A stretch of 64,000 nt of DNA from Ustulina deusta (Eukaryota; Ascomycota; Sordariomycetes; Xylariales; Xylariaceae): NCBI GenBank assembly GCA_023159155.1, contig JAJNNX010000040.1:310001-374000 (forward strand). Reading direction: 5' to 3'. A program made the position numbers and the translations under genes. This document shows positions 11,185 to 21,615 of this stretch, piece after piece; position 1 is the first letter of the stretch, and every line of letters starts with the position of its first letter. The notes below the pieces were generated by a model. It worked only from the letters and a program-made list of their open reading frames with translations, was not told the DNA's origin and ran no database searches.

Positions 11185-11365
11185 TCATCATCCTCCGGCA
11201 CACATCCAGCCAGCATCCAAGAAATTGGATATATATGGCATATGCCTAGATCTACGAGGATTTGCCTCATTTATAATCCGCATTGCTGTCCCTCTTATTA
11301 TAGATGCGCCCCCTCTTGTGGTCTCCATGATCCTCCCTTGTCTTACTTCCCCAAATACCGTCGCA

Positions 11366-13021
11366 ATGCATAGGGTGAGCCCCCGGCGAAGTGCTTGTGA
11401 CCGTTGCAGGAGCCATAAACTTCGTTGCGTAAGGCTCGACCAAAACCCAAACTCGGGTGCCGGCAACCCAGATGCCCTCATGCCGTGCCAACGATGTCTG
11501 AAGGCTGGTACCGACTGTGTTCATACCATAAACTTGAACGGAAACCCCACGGGAGAGAACCATCCGGTCCGCCATGTCGCGACCTCTTCCGGCCACTCGG
11601 CTTCGTCATATCAACAACGCCCCCCGGTAACCGACCGACAACTCAAAGACTTCTCTATTGACATGTCCCCACAATCCCCACAGAGACAGAGGAGGAAAAG
11701 CACCGGCCCTAGACCAGGCAAAGATGCCTCACCCCCCTGGTCAATCTTCGGCCAACCCGCTTCAAGATCGCAGTTAGGGTCTCCGAAGCCTCCTCATCTG
11801 CTAAGCCACGATTCACGGTCTGATCATAGATTGCCTGAGCCCTCCACCTCGCTCGTTACGCCACCGGCGAGCGATAAGACCCAGAGATCAAGCCACGGTT
11901 CATCCTTCGACTTGGATAAAGCAGGCTTAGAAAGCCGGGGATTTGGCCCGATTTCCAACCTGTTACACGATAACACGGGGACTTCCACCCACATGTTGAA
12001 CTACCCGCCGGCGGAACCGCTTGTACCCTCAAATTACTTCGACACGACAACGAACGTCATGGTACCCCAGAGCTTGCGCGAGCAGCAGATGCAACTGTCT
12101 GGTTCCACTACCGACGACTGTCTGCATCGTCTCTCCCAGCTCAGCTCGAAGCTTTTAATGGACTTCGGGAACGCCAGCTCCTCGAACATAGGAGACATGA
12201 TGCCCTTCTTATCGTCTCCTACCGGCACGTCCACCTGGCACCCGGACGGCGCTAATGGCACGGCGACTAGCTACCTCAGCAGTACCGTCAGCAAGCTGTT
12301 CGAGAGCTTACAGGTCTTTTTAGAGACCGTCGAGCGCCTGCGGCCTCGCCCAGCGTCGTCGTCGGCCTCGGAGTGTTCATATTCGGATCAGTGGGACGAG
12401 CCCGAATTCGTTAGCGCAACAGATGAGAGCCAGATATACCAGGGCACCATCATAGTTGACCACATCCCCGGTTCGTCAGACACGCGTCAGAGCGCGGCAG
12501 AGAGCGCAGGCGCGCATCCATCCGACGCCCCGCGGCCGTTTGACATGCCGGCTACGTTGACGATACTTACTTGCTACACCTGGCTTTTGAAAGGTTACGA
12601 GATGGTCCTCTCGGGAATCCAAGAAACACTCGCATCGCAAGACCGGTTGCAAGGCCTGAAATCACTGCCATCCATTTTCCACGGCCCGGGAATCGGCAGT
12701 TTCGCTCTGGAGGATCATCCGGACATGCAGATCGAGATGGTGATCCACATCGGCTCGCAGCTGCTGCATCGTATCGAGGGCGTCCTGGGGATCCATGTCG
12801 TGTCGGAAGGGTGCAGCGTCCAAGACGGCCAGGTCAACGGGCGAGAAATCCTCGACACGAACTCGGCAGCTGCGCTGCTCGACATCTGGTTTGCAAAAGG
12901 CGGCCATGGGGAAAATAATGCGGGAGACCCCTGCGGAGGCAGGAGGGTGCAGATTAAACATACCGTGGAGAACATTAGAAGACTTCTGAGGGAATACTGG
13001 AGAGACTTTCGGGGAAAATAG
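11366..13021 (+). CDS. Zn2Cys6 (AflR-type) pathway-specific transcription regulator
   Basis: A single-exon 551-residue protein. Near the N-terminus is a binuclear zinc cluster, C-X2-C-X6-C-X19-C-X2-C-X6-C (Cys 11, 14, 21, 41, 44, 51), with basic RRSACDRCRSHKLRC wording. The inter-cluster loop is long, as in aflatoxin-regulator-like proteins. The middle (about 80-330) is low-complexity, rich in Ser, Pro, Gln and His. The C-terminal third (TLTILTCYTWLLKGYEMVL onward) is the helical part typical of AflR-family regulators, and the final segment is basic. The frame is open further upstream to 11225, but MHRVSPRRSACDRC matches the family's short N-terminus, so 11366 was chosen. Its position inside the cluster suggests it controls the megasynthase, SDR, hydrolase, acyltransferase and transporter; candidate sites are the TTCGG/CCGAA palindromes. 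Confidence 0.88.
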   Translation: MHRVSPRRSACDRCRSHKLRCVRLDQNPNSGAGNPDALMPCQRCLKAGTDCVHTINLNGNPTGENHPVRHVATSSGHSASSYQQRPPVTDRQLKDFSIDMSPQSPQRQRRKSTGPRPGKDASPPWSIFGQPASRSQLGSPKPPHLLSHDSRSDHRLPEPSTSLVTPPASDKTQRSSHGSSFDLDKAGLESRGFGPISNLLHDNTGTSTHMLNYPPAEPLVPSNYFDTTTNVMVPQSLREQQMQLSGSTTDDCLHRLSQLSSKLLMDFGNASSSNIGDMMPFLSSPTGTSTWHPDGANGTATSYLSSTVSKLFESLQVFLETVERLRPRPASSSASECSYSDQWDEPEFVSATDESQIYQGTIIVDHIPGSSDTRQSAAESAGAHPSDAPRPFDMPATLTILTCYTWLLKGYEMVLSGIQETLASQDRLQGLKSLPSIFHGPGIGSFALEDHPDMQIEMVIHIGSQLLHRIEGVLGIHVVSEGCSVQDGQVNGREILDTNSAAALLDIWFAKGGHGENNAGDPCGGRRVQIKHTVENIRRLLREYWRDFRGK

Positions 13022-13481
13022 ATGCCCCTCCCCCCCTTTGTGTGATGACGAACAGAACTCCATATATTCGGGGCCGAAGGTACTAGCAGATCGCCCTTGC
13101 GCCGGCCAACTTGGCCGTTGTTCGGTACCTGTCCCTGCGGGCCCTGAAGGGTTAGGATGAGTGGGATCTCTTACCTACTTGTAGCCTAGCCCAGCCCTAC
13201 CCCAGCCTCGGATTCGGAGTGGCGCAAGCTTGCAGCAACCCCTGTTCCAGCCAATCGGACATTTGGCCGGGGCCGTCCCCACAGATACCCAGGGCACCGA
13301 GCGACCAGGGATATTTAACGGGGCCGTTGCGAGTTATACGACGCCGAGTCCTTATGAAAAGGGGAGGGTTTACTTAAACTTGCAATATACAGACGTTTTG
13401 TTTCGGCGCTCTTCCCGCTCCCCTTTCCGTCGTCTTTTTTTCTGTTCTTCTTCTTGTCGATATTTTCCCCACGATTTAGAA

Positions 13482-15089
13482 ATGCAATTTTTGCGTGATT
13501 TGTTCAAGGTGGGGCATTATCCAACCGTAGGGACCGATGAGATCTACCCGCTCTATTTCCTCGACAACCTAGCCGCGGCGCGTGAGAGTGTGTTGAGCGA
13601 GACGCTCCGATATAACCATGTGCTAGACGCCGGTAAGCTGCGTGATGGGTTGGCGAAATTGATTCAACACGGCGACTGGAGGAAGCTTGGTGGCCGGCTT
13701 CGAATCCGGGTACGTGATTATCTGCTTTGTTTCTCCACCCGACACTGACTTGTTGCGATGCTGATTCGTCTCATGTCGCACAAGTCGGACGGCTCTCTCG
13801 AGATCCACGTGCCGAGAGAGTTCACTAAGGACCGCCCTGCAGTCCACTTCACCTCGCAGGCCTTCGATATCCCCATTGAAGATCACAAGCTCGGCAGCCA
13901 ATTGCCCAAGCTGACCGGTGGCCCTTCTCTACAACCAGGGCCGAGGTCTTTCGACCATTTCAACCCCATTCCAGACCGACCCGACACACTGCGGGACTAC
14001 ACCGACAGCGACCGTCCTATCCTCAGGCTGCACGTCACGTCTTTCACGAACTCGACCCTCATCACTCTTGTCTGGCCACATGCCGTCGCCGGCGGCCTCG
14101 GCATAAAGGAGGTCATTTCCGCCTGGTCCAAGGCGCTCCAGCGCGACGCGGACATACCGGCACTATTAGGCGCTCGCCACGACGTCCTGGACGGCGTCGG
14201 AACAGACAAGGACAACCCGGCACCGTACCGCCTAGGCCCGAGCGAGATCAAAGGTTGGGGCTTCGTCAAGCTCGCTCTCGGGCTGCTGTGGGGTGTATTC
14301 CGACACCCGCACGTCGAGTCCCGCGCGATCTGTCTACCGCGCCAATTCCTCTCGCAGCTGAGGGAGAGCTGTCTCCGGGAGCTTCGCGCCGTCCACGGAG
14401 CGGACGCCGCGCCCTTCCTCAGCGAGAACGACGTCCTAGAGGCATGGGGCTCGCGATTCGTGGCGCGAGCGCGCGGCGGAGAGCGGCCGGCGCTGATCAT
14501 CACCTCCCTCGACGTCAAGAGCCGGCTCGATGCCCCCTGGGGCACCGGCGGCGTCTACGTGCAGAACACGGCCGGCTGCGTGTACACCTCGGTCGACCCC
14601 GAAGTGCTGCTCCGGCGGCCGCTCGGGGAGCTGGCGCACGTCATCCGCCAGAGCATCCGGGACGCGGCCACGGACGAGCAGATCCGCGCGCAGCTGCGCA
14701 CCTTCCGGACGCTCGGGCACGCGAAGAGCATCCCGCTCTTCGGGCGCCCGGACTCGCACCTGATGAGCTTCTCCAACTGGACCAAGTTTGGTTTATTCCA
14801 TGTCGCCGACTTCGGCGCCGCCGTCGTTCCGAGCGCGGAGGAGGAGTCGACTGTCTCTGATGATGATGATGATGATAATAGTAGTAGTACGCCACCGATC
14901 GGGAAACCGGCCTATATGCACTGCCAAGCCTTGGGCGAGAATCGATTACTCAGGAATTGTTTCAACATCACGGGAAAAGACTGGGACGGCAACTACTGGA
15001 TCACGGCGTTCCTCTATCCCGAGGACTGGGCGAAGCTGGAGGAATACATGGCGCAAACCTGTCAGCGTATCAAAGGGCCGAAGATATGA
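13482..15089 (+). CDS. BAHD-like acyltransferase (Transferase family) with altered HxxxD
   Basis: Two exons, 13482-13709 and 13785-15089, joined across a 75-nt phase-0 intron (GTACGT, branch CTGAT); 510 residues. The overall layout is that of fungal Transferase-family (BAHD/trichothecene 3-O-acetyltransferase-like) enzymes: N-terminal YPLYFLDN, a WPH-containing active-site strand, and a C-terminal DFG motif (HVADFGAAV). The catalytic motif normally written HxxxD is His175-Ala-Val-Ala-Gly179 here, so the Asp is a Gly; His itself is kept. A GAT microsatellite near 14857 adds an acidic DDDDDD-SSS insert in the C-terminal domain. GC content is clearly higher in the 3' half. It would be expected to use acyl-CoA on a hydroxyl or amine of a cluster intermediate, but the Gly may mean altered or lost activity. 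Confidence 0.85.
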
Positions 15090-15857
15090 TTTTCAACATA
15101 TTACAGGAATATTTCAGCATAGTATGTATATAGACTGAATGTCACGGATAGGTGGATCCAAGGGATCCACGAGAGCGGATCAACATTACTCCGAGAGATC
15201 CCATATATATTCAGTTCATTTCATTTCATTCCCTATGTTGTAACTAGAACTTAGACTTTAGATCATCCAAATACACCTATGGTGATCATACATGGAATGT
15301 GCACTGGTCCCTTTCTTCCACTAGATCGCAACTCCACCCCTCCGTGAGACTGAATAGTCTGGTGTTAAATCGAGTTGTAGAATGGACGGAGAGCTAACAC
15401 TGTTACCACTGTGTACAGGGCCCTGTATAGCGTATATGGGTCAGGTGACAGTGTAACTAGTCATCTAATCAATTAAGGTTACCATTTTATATATCAAGTT
15501 TAGTGATAAGCTGAGACTGTCGAATACGTTAGAGTGTTGTTAAGATTTTGGGCTATTAGGTAGAAGCTAAGTAGGTAATGTGCCATAGTGAATTGTCTTT
15601 TTGCTATGGGTCCCGAAGGACACGGGTGCTTTACTTTAACGGGCCTCTGAGTTCCATTCCCCAACCCCACAGTAGCAGTGTGAGATGAATTAAGGTTCTA
15701 TTGATTCCTGTCCCCGGGAAGCACTCCATATATACACGAATATCCTACCAAATCTACCCTACTAAATCCAACCAAGGAGTAGCAGGTATCTAGCTACTTC
15801 CAATTAAACCGATGGTCCTGGCTAACCATTACATTGTGGTAATACAGATTGCTCTTT
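15090..15857. other. Intergenic region between convergent acyltransferase and MFS genes
   Basis: Both neighbours end into this 768-bp interval, so it should hold two 3' UTRs. I see no coding motif or repeat in it. Confidence 0.6.
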
Positions 15858-17726
15858 TCAGTCTGACCCCCTGGGCTCGACCACAGGGTCTTGAGAAGTG
15901 GGCGTGCCAGCGGTCTTTGGGCGATCTTCCAGTCCAACCTCCTGGGTATCCTCCTTCTCTTTTTGCAGTTTCAAGTCCTTCTCAAAAAAGATGACAAGGA
16001 ACCCGAGACCCGCAAAGACAATTCCAATTTGCCAGACTTGCATCAGACTCCGCTCGTAAATGCTGATAATCACACCTCGAACATCGGCAGGGAAGGAATT
16101 TATGAAGACATTCGACGCAGATTCGTACGCACCTCCATGTGCCAGCGCTGCTTTCGCCCTCTCGTCCGATAGCTCCCCCAAAAGCTGATCAAACCGGTTA
16201 TTGAATATAGCCGCCGGGATACTGACTCCCCAGATGGTGCCTATGCTCCTAACGAACGCAAAAGTACCCGTGCTGGCGGCGTTTAAACTTTCCGGCAGAG
16301 CAACTTGGATGGCAGTCAGGAGATTGGGGGTAACGACACCGATACCGAAGGCGAAAATGACCTCGAGTACTACTAAGACGGCAAGAGTCGTGTTCCTGTT
16401 GAAAATTGTGAACGTGCCAATACCAATAGTCATGATGGCGAAACCAACAAAATGAACGAGTCGATAACGCCCTAATTTTGTCGTTATCCCGCCTCCTGCA
16501 AATGCTGCAACGGCATAGATAATGGAAAACGGCAGAAGCAGGATCCCGGACCGCGTGGGCGAGACTAATTGGGTCGATTGGAAATAGACCGGGAGGAAAT
16601 AGAGTGCCCAGAAGGAGACAATGGTCTGCAGAAATGTCGCAACGTACGCGGCCGTGGATGTTCTGTTCTTGAACAGCGACATTGGCATGACGGGGTAGCG
16701 GCACAGGCGTGAAGCTTCGAAAACAAGGAACAGAACGTGACCCAAGAGCCCCAGGACAAGGCTCACGAGGACGCCTGGATTTGTCCATGTGAAGCGAGTG
16801 CCCCCGTATGTGAGGGCATATAAGACTGAGGCTACCGATGCGGCAAGTAGGAAGTTGCCGACGAAATCAATCCTCTTTACCTTCTCGAGCAAAGTGCCGT
16901 GTGCCGTGTGTTTAATGTGAAGACTGAAGAACAGAAGAATGGTAGAAACACCACCAAATGGTACGTTGATGTAGAATGCCCATCTCCACGAGACTCGGTC
17001 AACGAGAATGCCGCCCAGGAACGGCCCGATAACAGACCCGAGGATGATGAAGAGGAATAGCACGCCGAAGAACTGGCCACGCTCCCGCAAAGGCAACAGG
17101 TCACAGAGAATCAATTCGACGAGCACTACAGCCGCCGGCGTTAGTGGTTAACTTGTAGGATCAATGACGGGGCATCGCTCACTGTTTATGCCGGCTGCAC
17201 CCAGGCCCTGGATCGTTCGACCGCCGATGAGGATGTTGGTCGATGTCGCACCCCCGCAGATGCCGCTGCCAACGGTGAATATGGCGACGGCGCCAATGGT
17301 AAGCCATCGCCGACCCCACAGATCAGCCAGCTGGCCGTAAATCGGCTGAACGGCAGCACTGGAGACGACGGACGGTCAGGTCGCTGGCGACGCGAAAGAC
17401 AAGAACCGCGAGCAAGACACATACCTGGTCAGATAGTAAACGTTCACTACCCAGATATAGTTTTGGGATGCGTTGAGCGCTCGCGCAATGGACGGGAGTG
17501 CTGTGGATACGATGGAGCCCTCTAAGGCGCTGAGAAAAGCGGTAAGAACAAGACAGACGAAAACAAGCCAGAACCGCGGTCCCTTTGGTACAGTTCCCTC
17601 GGTTGGTGGGGGATTTGCATCGTGATTTGCATCGTGAACAGAGTCTGCTGTCGCTGGGACCGGGTCTTTTGTCGCTGGGACAGAGTCTTTTGTTGCCGGA
17701 ACAGAGTCCGTCGTTGGTTGATCCAT
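15858..17726 (-). CDS. MFS drug:H+ antiporter, DHA2 type (cluster exporter)
   Basis: Three exons on the minus strand: 17726-17425, 17358-17183 and 17125-15858, giving 581 residues. Introns are 66 and 57 nt with GTATGT and GTGAGC donors. The soluble N-terminus carries a short repeat (VPATKDS twice, then VPATKDP and VPATADS). Membrane segments start at [20 protein letters not shown]. Motif D1-like [13 protein letters not shown], motif A-like [12 protein letters not shown] and motif C-like [20 protein letters not shown] are the DHA2 (14-segment) pattern. The C-terminal tail is charged. Proteins of this type export fungal metabolites and drugs; its place at the cluster edge, convergent with the acyltransferase, suggests it exports the cluster product. 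It could also be a general toxicant pump. Confidence 0.9.
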
Positions 17727-20700
17727 CTTGTATGTTTATCTGGATGTGAGTAGTAGGTATTGGTTCAAGAGGAGTGCGGCGGTAAAAGCAACAGTGCTAG
17801 TGCCTTGTCAGTAATAGCAGGTTATATACTCCGTGACAAGGAGGAAGTAATACAAAGAGGAGTTAAAAGACTTTTTAAAAATATTGTTTGGGGCTTGTTT
17901 GGGTATTGCCTACCTAATGTAGAAATAGGGGAATGACCTGATGACGGCTAATGGTTACTGTGAGGTTGATTTCACTGGCTATGTTGGTACCTAATAATAG
18001 GAGTTAATTGGCCAGGTACAGTGGTACGTGCCTGGTTAGGCACCCGCGAGGGGGCGTCGGAGACGAGACGGGTAACTGTGACTTTGGAGACGATTTATCC
18101 TTGGTACTTAGTCTTTATGCGCATCAGCTGCGCCGCCCTTATAGTGACCGTCGAAGATGTAGGTAAGGTACGGTACGCGCACCTGCAGTATTGGAAATGG
18201 ATGGCTTTAGCATACTGTCTTGCCAAGCGCCCACGCACTGTATCTTGGCCACTAACTGCCCAAGTACAGGTTGTAATTAACTCCAGCGTCTCCCGCACCC
18301 TCAAGGCCACCACTTCCATCTTGAGCAAGCCCTGATCAAGCCATCCGGTATCTCAGCGCCTAGGGCTGACGACATGTTTAGCGGATATTAGAAAAAGAAT
18401 AGCCAAGAATTCCAACTAGTAAGAGATCGACAGTTCGTATGGCACCCGAAACAGTGGGCGTGGATCCAGCTAAGCCAATGACGCCCCGAAACAAGGATCA
18501 GAAAGCATTCGATCGACAGCGGAGCGATGGCTTTAATCATGTCCGTGCTTCACTCCACGTATATACGGCCTTCGCGACACGCTAGCCACCATACCATACA
18601 CTACACGCACTGCCGCGGCAATGAGAGCAACAAATCGGCTCGCTTATTCTGACACTGCTGCCTCTTAACTTGGCTCAAAGCAAGGGCCTCGGTATTTCTG
18701 CAAAGCGGGAAAGGATGCCCAAATCCAAGGAATAGAGTGAAACCCCTGGGCCGCTCTGTTACAAATTCAGCTGCATTTTCAGGCCGCCACAAGTGCAATT
18801 CAATTACTAGTAGGTATCATTCATGTTGGCTGTACACTACCTAGTTTACAAGATGCCGACACATTCGGCCTTCAATGGTGCGCTTTCAGCCAATCGGAAC
18901 GCCTCCTTCTTCAACCCGAACCGGGAGAGATGTGCTCCCTAGCGCACGAGCCGACTTTGCCGCTTGCTGCGCATCGGTTTAGTTTAGTCTTCGGTGTCCA
19001 AACCAAAGCGCTAGCCGCCGACCGCGAAACCACGGACTGGCCCATCGTACCCGACCAGCAGAGAGGTCGCATATGGATACTATTATGGCCCCGCTTTTTC
19101 AACCCCCATCCCGTGAACTCGGATGTGCGGTCGTCGTCACCCTCAGTAGGCTCGACGATCTCGACGCTGCCAATAATCCTACTCTAAAGGCCGCTACGCA
19201 GCTGCCTTTGAGGATTGCGCCGAAGCCTCGGCTCGACCGTCTTTTCTAAAAGCCATCCGTAGAGAATGACTGTAAGGCGTGATCGGAGAGTCCCTGGAAA
19301 GTCTGGTGGCCTATTCGCTACGTAGAGTATCTCAGAGAAAGTCCGTAGGGGCACCTCTCCCTCCTTGTCTCTCGATATGAACTTCGCACGCAAGTTTGTA
19401 TGGCCTACACACCGAGAGGATCGCATAGCCCGGAGGATCAACCAATCAGTCTTTCTTAGCCTGCGTATCGCGTAAGGTGCTATCCGAGCCGAATATGGTC
19501 TCGTCGTGTTTCGGTGGTTCGACAACGGTGAGATCAGGGTTATCGTTGATACATCGGACGTTTAACCTGCGCTAATCGATTTAACGTGCTATACTTCATG
19601 AAAAACAAAAGTGAAGAACGAGTGTTACGATAAGCCCTTTGTCGAGAATTTTCCTTAGGACTGTTGCTAAGTGGTGACCTAGAAGATACCGATTGCCGAT
19701 ATCATCATTCTTAAACAGAACTAGGGCTAATTCTCCGCCGGTGTTTGTTTGATGCTGATTATGAATACCCTTCGAAGTTATGGGCCGTGTTCAGAGTAAT
19801 GGAAATAGACGAGGTCGCTAAATCGTGTGTGGCTCGAGGGTGACGTTGAGGTAAGGATGCTAATGTTCATAGGCAGAGTTCCTGTTTCGAAACGGTGTCT
19901 AACTATCAGTGCGTACACCGGCTAAACGCGTAATAGTTGATGCCAATGATGGTTGCCTAGCGAGCCGAGAATTAGTGCTTGCGTGTCATAACTACCTAGA
20001 GAGTTAGGATATCGGTAGCCTACTTATAACAAGGGCTTAGATAAGGGCTTGGAGATGGGTCTCAATATTGCAATAATCTACTAAGGTCGCTCAGGTCCGT
20101 ATGGCCCCTCCGGAAGCCCCTGGTATCTCGGACTGGCCTTAGGTCTATATATACAACTCCATCGGGCTTGCTAACCTCCGATGGCCGCGAATATGTCTGA
20201 GATTAGCGAGGGCTGAATAGCTTCACCGAGACGCGCGGAGATTATCACCGAGACCTTCGTGTGGGTTGGGGTCGCGTAGACCTTCCATACAACACTACTA
20301 GAATTTCATTTGAAAAGCATAATAGATCGAGGTCTCGGACATTTGGGCACGCAACAGCACCTGAGTAAAGAAAATAATGCACCACAGTAACACTGTAGTA
20401 ATCGATGCCTAAACTACGATGACATAACTGACTTGGTGGGCACAACGGCTTGGCCCCCCTATACTTACGGTTAGAACTTCTATGGACCCGCTATAGGAAA
20501 GAGCAAAAATAAAAAACAAAAGGCCTATCTAGAGTATATATAGCACAGGCTTTGACCCGTGCGGTCTTAACCCCTGTCTCCGGGGTTAGGTGCCATACAC
20601 TACGACACCCACCGCCCCCGAACCCATCCCTACCACCACGCCAGCTAAATCGCAGCCGTCTAAGGCGCCGGGACAGCGGAACCTCTCGCGCATCTTGTAG

Positions 20701-21615
20701 CCGCACGGATCGAGGCCAACTGCTTCGGTTTGAATGAGTAGCTTATCAAGATAGGAACAGTAGGCGATGCAGAGTTAGAGGTTATCACCATCGAGAATGG
20801 CAGTTTGAGTTGATGGAAGATTTAATTTCGTTGACTGATGACATCTAGGTCGCCCAAAATGCCTAATGGGCATACTGAAGGGTACCTGTTGGAAGGTCGG
20901 GGTGGTATAATCGCCGATTCGGACTCGGCACTACCTACGAATCCCCGGAACTATAGCCTCTCATTACATTGGGGACAATCGCCCAACCAGGTTCCTACGA
21001 CCGAATGTTGCGAGACAAGCAGCTTGACGGTGTTCTAAATGGCTAAGGGCAGTCGGAAATTCGTTTTCAGGTTCATGTTTGAAAGTTTCATATGTCACGG
21101 CATGTTATAACAGCTGCAGACAGGTCGAGCGCCCGCCTTGACTATGTTCTACTTTTGCTGGTAGTGTTACGGTATAGAGCTGTAGTTCTGTTCCGTGACT
21201 TTTTTTTTTTTTTTTTCTCTTTATGCGACTGCTCTCGATCATCATTAGATCCTCAAGGGCTGATGGATAATGTATCGGAAATGGCTTTACCATACCTACG
21301 AGTGCATGATAATATAATCGCCGTTGTCCTGAGACCGAAACATGTAGCGTATTCTTGACACGATGTGGTTGGAGGTTGCAATGCTGACCGCATGACCCCC
21401 CCCCCCCCCCGCTGCTTCCACAGGGGTTCTAGCAACAAATTCATGATGAGCATGTTGTATTATCTAGAATAAGACTATAGTCATGAGAGTGTATTTATCC
21501 GGCACATAGACAGCCGCCGACAAACTATACTTGCTATTTACATACCCAGGTGATAATATGCTAATAGGCACATGGTGGTTTGTACACTATTAGAGAGACA
21601 TTCTACTCAGAGTAA
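17727..21615. other. Gene-poor interval between the MFS and HET genes
   Basis: No gene can be supported in about 3.9 kb. Frames are short and carry no family motif. It contains a T run of about 17 (from 21200), a C run of about 15 (21396-21410) and a second copy (20270-20294, one mismatch) of a 25-base string also found at 10287. Old transposon remains are possible but not demonstrated. I take this stretch as the likely right border of the metabolite cluster. Confidence 0.5.

Noticed and set aside
14255..14860. 201-residue plus-strand frame inside the acyltransferase
   Set aside because: Shadow frame of a GC-rich coding exon; Arg/Ala-rich with no family motif.
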